Below are positions 1-5,225 of a stretch of 5,503 nt of DNA, piece after piece. Origin of the DNA: Clostridium_T sp040217795 (GTDB taxonomy: Bacteria; Bacillota; Clostridia; Clostridiales; Clostridiaceae); contig JBEHWK010000197.1 in the NCBI GenBank assembly GCA_040217795.1, forward strand, positions 1 to 5,503. The letters are read 5' to 3'. How positions within the stretch are numbered: position 1 is the first letter of the stretch; each line of letters starts with the position of its first letter. A program made the position numbers and the translations under genes. A model generated the notes under the pieces. The model did no database searches and was not told where the DNA came from. It saw only the letters and a program-made list of their open reading frames with translations.

Positions 1-183
1 ATGCATGATTTCAGAGTAGTGGGTGACGGTACTGAGAAAACCTTGATTTTTGATGTTGTAGCAGAGAAAAAGTACTATAAAAAAGAAAATATAAATACTA
101 TAAAAACAAAAATCTGCCAGGATGTTAAGAAGATAAATCCAAAATACAGGTGTATAATAAATGTAGAACAGGAATTCATTTAG
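1..183 (+). CDS. Cation diffusion facilitator (CDF) metal exporter, C-terminal end only
   Basis: This is the last 60 codons of a gene that begins before the window; the ATG at position 1 is an internal methionine, not a likely start. The start of the peptide (MHDFRVVGDGTEKTLIFDVV) matches the cytoplasmic C-terminal domain of CDF transporters, where a short 'HDFR' strand with a nearby hydrophobic strand (LIFDVVA) belongs to the ferredoxin-like fold that dimerises and senses metal. The end of the peptide also fits this fold (INPKYRCIINVEQEFI). CDF proteins sit in the cytoplasmic membrane and export divalent metals (Zn, Fe, Mn, Co or Cd) in exchange for protons. The transmembrane helices and metal-site residues that would indicate the metal are outside the window. 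No clear terminator follows in the 112 bases before the next gene, so read-through into it is possible. Confidence 0.8.
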   Translation: MHDFRVVGDGTEKTLIFDVVAEKKYYKKENINTIKTKICQDVKKINPKYRCIINVEQEFI

Positions 184-257
184 GTCAGAGATGATGATTT
201 ATATTCCGGATATCTGAAGGAGTTTACGTCAGGGGTCTCATAATCAGGAAAAAAACA

Positions 258-263
258 TATAAT
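258..263 (+). promoter_or_regulatory. Possible -10 element (TATAAT) before the TerD/vWA gene
   Basis: A perfect TATAAT lies 32 bases before the ATG at 296. The hexamer at the expected -35 position (235-240, GTCTCA) is a poor match to TTGACA, so this would be a weak or activator-dependent sigma-A promoter. It could also be chance in AT-rich DNA, with the gene transcribed from the CDF gene upstream. Confidence 0.3.
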
Positions 264-295
264 CTAAAAGTTATTATTGATAGGGGAAGTGAAGA

Positions 296-1633
296 ATGAA
301 AAAGTTACTGAAAGGTGAAAAACTAAAAATATCAGAATTTATTTCGGAGCAGGAAATTGAGATTATAGTCAGTGTAAATTCATCAATGACAATAGACATA
401 ACTTGTTTTGGTCTTGATAAGAAAAAACAGCTGTTTGATGACAGATATTTAATTTTCTATGATCAAACAAGCTTTCCGGAGAATTCTGTTCAAATGAGTG
501 AAAATAATAATGGAACAGCACGATTTAAAGTTCAATTGAGCAAAATACCTGATACTGTCAGAGATCTGGTTTTTATAGCGTCAATATATGGTAAGGGTGA
601 CATGTCAAAAATATCAGGTGGATTTATTTCAATATGCGATAAGAATGGTGAGCAGTTAAGATATGAATTTGACGGTTCAGATTTTAATAATGAAAGAGCT
701 ATAATACTAGCTGAAATATATTTCAAAGACTTGTGGAGAGTGAACATCACAGGAACGGGATTTGAAGGGGGATTAAGTGCTCTGGTTAAGCAATTCGGAG
801 GAAAAGAAGAAGAAGAAGAGATAACCAGCCAGCAGCAAATTGAGACGGATGATTCTCAGGTTCAGGAGTTATCATCGAAAAAAATGAGACTTGAGAAAAA
901 AATGGAACAAAAAGCTCCAGGAATTCTATCACTGGCGAAAAAGGCAGATGTTTCACTTAAAAAGGCCGGTCTGGAAAATCATAATGCAAAGATTGCATTA
1001 TGTCTTGATATATCCGGTTCTATGAACAGCCTGTACACCAGCGGAAAAATGCAGGAATTTGCAGAAAAAATGCTTGCATTAGGCTGCAGATTTGATAACG
1101 GCGGATCAATAGACCTGTTTCTCTTTGGACAAAAACTCCATGAGGCAGGTGAAATGACAATAGAGAATTTTGATGGATATATTAATAAAGCATTGGAAGA
1201 ACATCCTTTAGAGGGGGGAACCTATTATGGAAAAGTAATAGAGTTCTTAAGGGACTTCTACGCAAAGGGGAAAAAACCTAAGGTGCCTGCTTATGTTATA
1301 TTTGTTACAGATGGTACAACTTTTGATAAAGACTTCACAAGAGACCAGCTGATACAGGCTTCAAATGAGCCTATATTCTGGCAGTTTATGGCCATCGGCA
1401 GTACCAGAAATGAAATTTCCCCAAGAAGAAGGGGCTTCTATGTACAGCTTACTGAAGGTGATTTCACTTTTTTAGAACAATTGGACAAAATGGAAGGAAG
1501 ATATACTGATAATACAAACTTCTTCAGCGTTGAAGATCCTTCACTTGTTCCTGATGATGAATTGTATGATTTATTGTTGGGTGAATATCCGAAATGGCTT
1601 AAGGAAGCCAAAGAGAAATCTGTATTAAAATAA
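296..1633 (+). CDS. TerF-like stress protein: TerD-like domain plus vWA domain
   Basis: A 445-residue, probably cytoplasmic protein. The start is set by a purine-rich ribosome site (AGGGGAAG, 282-289) six bases before ATG. Residues about 1-165 are TerD-like: the 'DDRYLIFYDQ' strand (48-57), a loop at the usual GDNxTG position (SENNNG, 68-73), and the LRYEF...ERAIILAEIYF...WRV stretch before a Gly-rich end (GTGFEGGL). A charged Glu/Gln-rich linker follows (about 170-205). Residues about 230-370 are a vWA domain with a complete MIDAS set: D238-x-S240-x-S242, T309 and D339 (VTDGTT). The tail (about 385-445: FLEQLDKMEGR..., ELYDLLLGEYPKWL) is typical of TerF-like proteins. Ter-family proteins are linked to tellurite, phage and general envelope stress through metal-dependent membrane-associated complexes, but the biochemical role is unsettled. 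The canonical DLDxS acidic loop of TerD is altered here (TIDITCF, 32-38), so calcium binding by this domain may be reduced. No other ter genes are visible nearby. Closed by the terminator at 1703-1763. Confidence 0.9.
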   Translation: MKKLLKGEKLKISEFISEQEIEIIVSVNSSMTIDITCFGLDKKKQLFDDRYLIFYDQTSFPENSVQMSENNNGTARFKVQLSKIPDTVRDLVFIASIYGKGDMSKISGGFISICDKNGEQLRYEFDGSDFNNERAIILAEIYFKDLWRVNITGTGFEGGLSALVKQFGGKEEEEEITSQQQIETDDSQVQELSSKKMRLEKKMEQKAPGILSLAKKADVSLKKAGLENHNAKIALCLDISGSMNSLYTSGKMQEFAEKMLALGCRFDNGGSIDLFLFGQKLHEAGEMTIENFDGYINKALEEHPLEGGTYYGKVIEFLRDFYAKGKKPKVPAYVIFVTDGTTFDKDFTRDQLIQASNEPIFWQFMAIGSTRNEISPRRRGFYVQLTEGDFTFLEQLDKMEGRYTDNTNFFSVEDPSLVPDDELYDLLLGEYPKWLKEAKEKSVLK

Positions 1634-1657
1634 CTGAAATATAAGAAGTTTGAGGAA

Positions 1658-1690
1658 ATTTTGAACAGGACAAATTGTCCTGTTCGAAAT
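1658..1690. repeat. Near-perfect inverted repeat after the TerD/vWA gene
   Basis: The arms GAACAGGACAA (1663-1673) and TTGTCCTGTTC (1675-1685) are perfect 11-bp complements around a single central A. Pairing continues outward through one T/G wobble and about four A-T pairs to 1658/1690. No T-run follows directly, so it is not a complete terminator itself. It may be a 3'-end stabilising stem-loop in the mRNA, or a dimeric protein-binding palindrome. Confidence 0.6.
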
Positions 1691-1702
1691 ATGTAATTCT
1701 AG

Positions 1703-1763
1703 AGGATTGCTGTTATTAACCGGAGTAGATCGTCTCCGTTAATAACAACAATCCTTTTTTTTT
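1703..1763 (+). terminator. Strong Rho-independent terminator of the TerD/vWA gene
   Basis: A long stem pairs AGGATTG-c-TGTTATTAAC-c-GGAG (1703-1725) with CTCCGTTAATAACA-a-CAATCCT (1734-1755). It has one C/A mismatch, one bulged C and the loop TAGATCGT. It runs straight into nine T residues (1755-1763). It lies about 70 bases after the stop codon at 1633. Confidence 0.9.
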
Positions 1764-1817
1764 ATTTAATTGGGAAACTCTTATAATGGAATTTTGTCGT
1801 AATTTAAGGTAATACAT

Positions 1818-1864
1818 AAAAAAACGAAAGCTGTGAGAATTAATTGCTCGCAGCTTTCGCTTTT
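1818..1864. terminator. Bidirectional hairpin terminator between convergent genes
   Basis: CGAAAGCTGTGAG (1825-1837) pairs with CTCGCAGCTTTCG (1847-1859), with a single G-U pair and an AT-rich loop. Seven A residues precede the stem (1818-1824), so on the minus strand the stem is followed by seven T. On the plus strand it is followed by C then TTTT. It can therefore end minus-strand transcripts from the small lipoprotein gene (stop at 1920) and back up the plus-strand terminator. Confidence 0.75.
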
Positions 1865-1919
1865 ATTAAGGGGGAAACAATCAATAAGAAAAATCAGTTA
1901 CAAAACAGAGGTAAAGATT

Positions 1920-2111
1920 TTATATACCAAGTTCTGTCTCATATTTAATATACATCTGCTGCACTGTATCATACCCAAAGTTGTTTTGGAAATCTGTTGG
2001 AGTTATTTTTTGCTGAACTCTATAATTTGAAGAATTTATACACCCTGCCAGTAATAGGAACTCTAGTATCAGTACCACTATCAGTGTAGCTAAAATTTTA
2101 TTCAGGATCAT
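1920..2111 (-). CDS. Small predicted lipoprotein (63 aa)
   Basis: The ORF reads from ATG at 2111 leftwards to TAA at 1922-1920. The N-terminus has one Lys, then a hydrophobic stretch ending in a lipobox (LLLAGC, residues about 19-24). This is a type II signal peptide, so Cys24 would be lipidated and the mature protein, about 40 residues (INSSNYRVQQ...), anchored outside the membrane. A Glu inside the hydrophobic core (LILEFLLL) is unusual but tolerable. Two purine-rich stretches precede the start on the minus strand: AAAGGA 13 bases upstream, and another AAAGGA touching the ATG. Neither has ideal spacing, so translation strength is uncertain. A hairpin with seven T follows about 60 bases after the stop, which supports a genuine minus-strand transcript. 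The mature part is not recognised. It might also be the remains of a longer lipoprotein; reading past the stop adds only a few codons before the next one. Confidence 0.5.
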   Translation of the reverse strand: MILNKILATLIVVLILEFLLLAGCINSSNYRVQQKITPTDFQNNFGYDTVQQMYIKYETELGI

Positions 2112-2140
2112 TCCTTTATCCCATTCCTTTTATAATAATA

Positions 2141-2160
2141 ATATACATCCAACTGTATAT
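2141..2160. repeat. Short inverted repeat upstream of the small lipoprotein gene
   Basis: ATATACA (2141-2147) and TGTATAT (2154-2160) are 7-bp perfect inverted arms with a 6-base spacer. They lie 30-50 bases upstream of the minus-strand start at 2111, where an operator or core promoter would sit. The arms are AT-rich, so a chance match is quite possible. No convincing -35/-10 pair was found for this gene. Confidence 0.25.
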
Positions 2161-2261
2161 TGCTTTACAATATATGTTTGAAAAAACATTAATATGCAGG
2201 AGAACAACTCTTTGCAACGTTAAATTAGAAGCAAACTACAATTTGTTAAAGGGATATGGAA

Positions 2262-2285
2262 GAAACTTGTGGAATTCTTAGCGTA
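2262..2285 (+). promoter_or_regulatory. Candidate ECF (SigW-type) promoter of the sigma/anti-sigma operon
   Basis: GAAAC at 2262-2266 and CGTA at 2282-2285 are separated by 15 bases. This is close to the Bacillus SigW-type consensus (TGAAAC, about 16 bases, CGTA). Transcription would begin near 2292 and give an untranslated leader of about 75 bases. No good sigma-A promoter was found in the same gap. ECF sigma factors often transcribe their own operon, so autoregulation is inferred. Confidence 0.5.
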
Positions 2286-2366
2286 ACATGATTATTGAAA
2301 TTTTTTTATATAAGTGCACGAAATGTGGCTGCCGATTCGTTATATAGTTGAAAGGAGATGATTTAG

Positions 2367-2879
2367 GTGAATATATCATCTGTCGACAATGATTTTATTC
2401 AGTATGTGGTAGAAAAATATTCAAATATGCTGCTTCGTATAGCTTATCAAAACTTAAAAAATCAATCAGATTCAGAAGATGTTGTACAGGATGTGTTTAT
2501 CAGGTTAATGAGACAGCCTGTTTTTGAAGATGAAGGTCATATGAAAGCCTGGCTCATTCGTGTAACAATAAATCGGTGTAAAGATCTGAAAAAAACTTCC
2601 TGGTTCAGGAAGGTAGAACCACTGACAGAAGCGTGGACTCCCTTTACTGATGAAGAACAGGGAATACTTGAGGAATTATTTAAACTCTCAAAGGATTATA
2701 GAAATGTAATCTACTTACACTACTTTGAAGGTTATACAATACGTGAGATTGCCGGCATTTTAAATAAAAAAGAAAATACCATAAGCTCTCAACTTACCAG
2801 GGCGAGAAAAAGTCTCAAAAATATTCTTTTAGAAGGAGGATATAGTGATGAGAAAGAACAGTTATCAAGAAACTATTAG
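2367..2879 (+). CDS. ECF-family RNA polymerase sigma factor
   Basis: A 170-residue sigma-70 family protein of the usual ECF size, with regions 2 and 4 only. Region 2 spans about residues 10-75, including the acidic core-binding helix DSEDVVQDVFIRL (35-47) and the -10 recognition helix AWLIRVTINRCKD (61-73). Region 4 spans about 100-153, with a helix-turn-helix for -35 recognition (YTIREIAGILNKKENTISSQLTRARKSL region, 123-150). The start is GTG at 2367, nine bases after a good ribosome site (AAAGGAG, 2351-2357). It would direct RNA polymerase to an envelope- or stress-response regulon and be held inactive by the membrane protein encoded next, whose gene overlaps its 3' end by 32 bases. The target regulon cannot be told from the sequence, and I do not assign a Sig letter. 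Confidence 0.93.
   Translation: MNISSVDNDFIQYVVEKYSNMLLRIAYQNLKNQSDSEDVVQDVFIRLMRQPVFEDEGHMKAWLIRVTINRCKDLKKTSWFRKVEPLTEAWTPFTDEEQGILEELFKLSKDYRNVIYLHYFEGYTIREIAGILNKKENTISSQLTRARKSLKNILLEGGYSDEKEQLSRNY
2833..2840 (+). promoter_or_regulatory. Ribosome binding site inside the sigma gene that sets the anti-sigma start
   Basis: AAGGAGGA lies within the last codons of the sigma factor gene. It is 7 bases before ATG 2848 but only 4 before the adjacent in-frame GTG at 2845, so ATG 2848 is the better start. The placement implies translational coupling and near-equal amounts of sigma and its partner. Confidence 0.8.
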
Positions 2880-4119
2880 TAAAATAAAAGCTACAGACAG
2901 CTTTAAAGCTAATACTATTATGAAAATGCAAAATGAATTGAAAAAAGATAAGCAGGAAGATGTTCCGCAAAAACATAAATATAGATATAAAAGTATTGGT
3001 GTTGTTGCTGCATGTTGTGCCGTAGTTTTAAGTATAGGAATTTTAGCAGATAGACAACTAAATCCAGTAAATGAAAATAAGATTCCTGACCCTATAGCAA
3101 GTAATAATGAACAAGTGAATTTGCCCAAACTTACAATTTCCAATGAATCCGGAGGTATGGGATATGAGGGGTATATGGCATATAAGATAGAGGAACTTGA
3201 AGATGGGAATCCGTGGACACCTGACAGCAAACTTACCTCTATGCCGGTTTTTGAAAATCTATCACCTCATAGCGACCATACAGGTACTATACCATATCTT
3301 AATGGTGATGAGATGATTCAAAAGGCAAAAGAAGCTGCCGGTAAAATGTCGCTGAAAATAAATAAGGTTTATACACAGCCTACAAAGGAAGAAATTGAAG
3401 AAGACGAGAAAAAAACAGGAGAGAAAGTAGATACAACTCCAACTCATGCCACTGCAGAATGCGATGGAGTCAAGATAGAAGTTGATTCCAGAGGTGATAC
3501 AAGGGTTCGGTATGAACCTACAATAAGCATTCCGGGTAAATATAGCTTTACACAGTATGATAATACTTCTTCGGAAGCTAAGGATACTTCACTGTATCTT
3601 ATTAAGAAATATTCTGATATTGTTGATATGAAATCTCCATCCTTAAGATTATTTGGGGATTATACTTACGAGGGAAAGAGGCTTTTTTGGTATACAGCTT
3701 ATGAAAGTGACGGTGATTTATTAAATAAAATATTAGGATATAACTTCAATACAGTGTCATTTGTACCTGATGAAAATGGGAAGTTGTGGATAATAGACAG
3801 ACGGAAAACTGATCTTTCAAAAGTAATAGGCAACTATCCGATAATTACAGCTGATGAGGCCAGAAAACTGTTGATAGAAAAGCATTATATAACAACAATG
3901 CCAGAAGCTTTCCCGGATGAAAAATATATCGCAAAGGTTGAGCTTGTATATCGCAACTCAATGTATGACAAGGTGTTTATGCCTTATTACAAATTCCTGG
4001 TTGAGATGCCCACAATGCAGCAGAAGAATAGCCTTAAGACCTTTGGCACTTTTTATGTACCTGCTGTTAAAGGTGAATACCTGACTAATATGCCTGCATG
4101 GAATGGTGAATTTAATTAA
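2848..4119 (+). CDS. Probable membrane-anchored anti-sigma factor with extracytoplasmic sensor domain
   Basis: A 423-residue protein from ATG 2848 (424 if GTG 2845 is used). It has a basic cytoplasmic N-terminus of about 48 residues, one transmembrane helix (about 49-67, IGVVAACCAVVLSIGIL) and an outside domain of about 355 residues. This topology, and its overlap with the ECF sigma gene, are the main reasons for the anti-sigma call. The short N-terminal segment would bind the sigma factor. It lacks the zinc HxxxCxxC motif of ZAS anti-sigma factors, and no carbohydrate-binding module of the RsgI type is seen. The outside part has an acidic, lysine-rich stretch (about 180-196) and a C-terminal segment (about 330-410: YPIITADEARKLL, YYKFLVEM, GTFYVPAV) that recalls proteins found beside sigma factors in other Firmicutes; I cannot name the domain. 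It would sense an envelope signal and release sigma, perhaps by proteolysis. The function is inferred from context. Confidence 0.75.
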   Translation: MRKNSYQETISKIKATDSFKANTIMKMQNELKKDKQEDVPQKHKYRYKSIGVVAACCAVVLSIGILADRQLNPVNENKIPDPIASNNEQVNLPKLTISNESGGMGYEGYMAYKIEELEDGNPWTPDSKLTSMPVFENLSPHSDHTGTIPYLNGDEMIQKAKEAAGKMSLKINKVYTQPTKEEIEEDEKKTGEKVDTTPTHATAECDGVKIEVDSRGDTRVRYEPTISIPGKYSFTQYDNTSSEAKDTSLYLIKKYSDIVDMKSPSLRLFGDYTYEGKRLFWYTAYESDGDLLNKILGYNFNTVSFVPDENGKLWIIDRRKTDLSKVIGNYPIITADEARKLLIEKHYITTMPEAFPDEKYIAKVELVYRNSMYDKVFMPYYKFLVEMPTMQQKNSLKTFGTFYVPAVKGEYLTNMPAWNGEFN

Positions 4120-4129
4120 TGAATTACTT

Positions 4130-4160
4130 TGACACAGCCCCAAAAGGGCTGTGTCATTTT
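4130..4160 (+). terminator. Rho-independent terminator of the sigma/anti-sigma operon
   Basis: TGACACAGCCC (4130-4140) and GGGCTGTGTCA (4146-4156) are perfect 11-bp arms with a CAAAA loop. TTTT (4157-4160) and further A/T follow. It begins 10 bases after the TAA at 4117-4119. The U-run is short but the stem is strong. Confidence 0.87.
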
Positions 4161-4231
4161 ACTATAATTCACTTTCTATTCAGGTTGCAATTAATGAAGT
4201 GTTTTAAGGCAGAGGGAATTACAACATTTAA

Positions 4232-4342
4232 ATGAGTAAAAGTTATTGGGTGGAATATAATGGAGCTATTAAGAATATATTTGTATATGGTAGTATCCTG
4301 TGTTTAATAGTCAATTTATTATTATTAAAAGGAAGGGATTAA
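4232..4342 (+). CDS. Possible small single-helix membrane protein (36 aa), abutting the next gene
   Basis: ATG at 4232 opens a 36-codon frame that ends in TAA (4340-4342), immediately followed by the ATG of the next gene at 4343. The peptide starts polar (MSKSYWVEYNGAIKN), has one hydrophobic segment (IFVYGSILCLIVNLLLL, about residues 16-32) and ends in KGRD. That is a typical small membrane protein layout. The ribosome site of the next gene lies inside its last codons, as in translationally coupled pairs. Against it: the only upstream purine run (AGAGGG, 4211-4216) is about 15 bases from the ATG, too far for good initiation, and a stop codon precedes the ATG directly. It may be a real coupled microprotein or a chance frame in a leader; no homologue is recognised. 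Confidence 0.4.
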   Translation: MSKSYWVEYNGAIKNIFVYGSILCLIVNLLLLKGRD

Positions 4343-4903
4343 ATGTCAAACAAAGAAAATGACCTGAACAACATACTAAATACTATTGAACTAATAAAAA
4401 AAGCAGAGGAATATGAGGCTCAATATATAGAGCTGACTCCTCAAACGGCAGGCAGTTTACTTTGGGAAGTAATAGTGGGAACCGTAAAAGGTTTTTGGGT
4501 GATGTTTGTGATTGCTTTTCTTATTCCAGGGTTCGTCAGAAGCATGCAATTGGTATATAACTTATTAGTTTTGGCATTATTTCTAGTTTGGGGTTATTTT
4601 ATTGTACAACCTTTCATAAGGTATTTTAAACACAGGAAATTAACAAGCATTCCTGAAAACATTGCAAAAAGGGAAGTGGCAAAAGAGAAATATGATGAAA
4701 TTTCGGAATTTCTTAAAAATGAGTGTCCTATTCCGGATATCTATCATGAATTAGATATATTACGTAAATTTCAAATTTACTTATTAAGCTGCAGAGCAGA
4801 TTCTCTAGGAGAGTGCATAAATATTTATCATGATGATTTGTATAAGGAGGGAATGCCTGAAGAAATTGTATCAGGTGAAAGAGCAGGGAGAGAAGACAGA
4901 TGA
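4343..4903 (+). CDS. Uncharacterised two-helix membrane protein with RAD-motif cytoplasmic tail
   Basis: A 186-residue protein. The start ATG 4343 is supported by GGAAGGG (4331-4337), five bases upstream. Residues 1-45 are polar and helix-forming (ILNTIELIKKAEEYEAQYIE). Two transmembrane helices follow, about 47-65 and 70-90, joined by a very short turn (PGFVRSM), so both ends are probably cytoplasmic. A basic stretch (RYFKHRK, 93-99) then leads to a helical tail. The last part (CPIPDIYHELDILRKFQIYL, then RADSLGECINIY at 151-162) resembles a C-terminal segment I recall in many Firmicute membrane or zinc-ribbon proteins of unknown function, usually of the form Y-x-x-x-RAD-[ST]-L-x-E-x-I-N-x-Y. 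No enzyme motif is present. A function cannot be assigned. The gene probably has its own transcript, set off by terminators at 4130-4160 and 4944-4976; a weak TATAAT at 4256-4261 could serve as a -10. Confidence 0.8.
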   Translation: MSNKENDLNNILNTIELIKKAEEYEAQYIELTPQTAGSLLWEVIVGTVKGFWVMFVIAFLIPGFVRSMQLVYNLLVLALFLVWGYFIVQPFIRYFKHRKLTSIPENIAKREVAKEKYDEISEFLKNECPIPDIYHELDILRKFQIYLLSCRADSLGECINIYHDDLYKEGMPEEIVSGERAGREDR

Positions 4904-4943
4904 GGCAATAATTGTTATATTATCTTTATAAAATAACTTTTTT

Positions 4944-4976
4944 AAGAGAACTTCACGTAGAGTTCTCTTTTAATTT
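4944..4976 (+). terminator. Probable Rho-independent terminator after the two-helix membrane gene
   Basis: AAGAGAACT (4944-4952) pairs with AGTTCTCTT (4961-4969) across an 8-base loop (TCACGTAG). A T-rich tail follows (TTTAATTTAA). The stem is moderately stable and the T-tract is interrupted by AA. It lies about 40 bases after the stop at 4903. Confidence 0.7.
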
Positions 4977-5058
4977 AACTTCATTTATTTAGTTATAGCA
5001 GTTTGTGTAGTAACATTTGCAAAAATGCTGAATAATGGATTCAAACAACTTATATTTC

Positions 5059-5075
5059 AAGCTTTTAAAAAGCTT
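5059..5075. repeat. AT-rich palindrome in the spacer before guaB
   Basis: AAGCTTTT and AAAAGCTT are perfect 8-bp arms around one central A. The stem is weak and nearly loop-free, so it is a poor RNA terminator. It could be a binding site or chance. The rest of the roughly 320-base spacer (4904-5225) holds the terminator at 4944-4976, the guaB promoter and no supported gene or recognised riboswitch. Confidence 0.3.
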
Positions 5076-5165
5076 TTGTAATATAATATAATTAAACTAC
5101 GAATAAGAAAAATAAAACTAAATCATATCATAAGCGCAAACCTGATACTTGTTCCATAAAATGAC

Positions 5166-5194
5166 TTGCTTTTTTTAGAAATAAAATCTATAAT
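5166..5194 (+). promoter_or_regulatory. Sigma-A promoter of guaB
   Basis: TTGCTT (5166-5171) and a perfect TATAAT (5189-5194) are spaced by exactly 17 bases. Transcription would start near 5201, about 25 bases before the guaB ATG. That leader is too short to hold a purine riboswitch. The ribosome site AGGAGGT (5212-5218) sits 7 bases before ATG 5226. Confidence 0.7.
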
Positions 5195-5225
5195 TTGTGG
5201 TAAATAATTTTAGGAGGTCAATGAT

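Noticed and set aside
1774..1801. GAAAC...CGTA pair resembling the ECF promoter at 2262-2285
   Set aside because: The spacer is 19 bases, too long for this promoter class, and no plus-strand gene follows; only a hairpin at 1825.
1782..1864. Possible small RNA starting after TATAAT at 1782-1787 and ending at the hairpin at 1825-1859
   Set aside because: No -35 element at the right distance, and the hairpin is explained as a terminator for the convergent genes.
1833..2030. 65-codon plus-strand frame
   Set aside because: No ribosome site, starts inside the bidirectional terminator hairpin, and overlaps the minus-strand lipoprotein gene, which has better evidence.
2323..2361. 12-codon leader peptide frame (MWLPIRYIVERR) before the ECF sigma gene
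   Set aside because: No ribosome site, and it overlaps the ribosome site of the sigma gene; no attenuator-like structure follows.
2865..3230. 121-codon minus-strand frame opposite the anti-sigma gene, with hydrophobic stretches
   Set aside because: A shadow of the anti-sigma coding sequence with no ribosome site. The apparent serine- and phenylalanine-rich protein reflects reading A-rich codons in reverse.
5025..5081. 18-codon frame for a cationic amphipathic peptide (MLNNGFKQLIFQAFKKLL)
   Set aside because: No ribosome site or promoter, and its end coincides with the AT-rich palindrome; chance is the simplest reading.
5085..5225. Purine riboswitch before guaB
   Set aside because: The promoter at 5166-5194 leaves a leader of only about 25 bases, and the conserved purine-aptamer core was not seen upstream.
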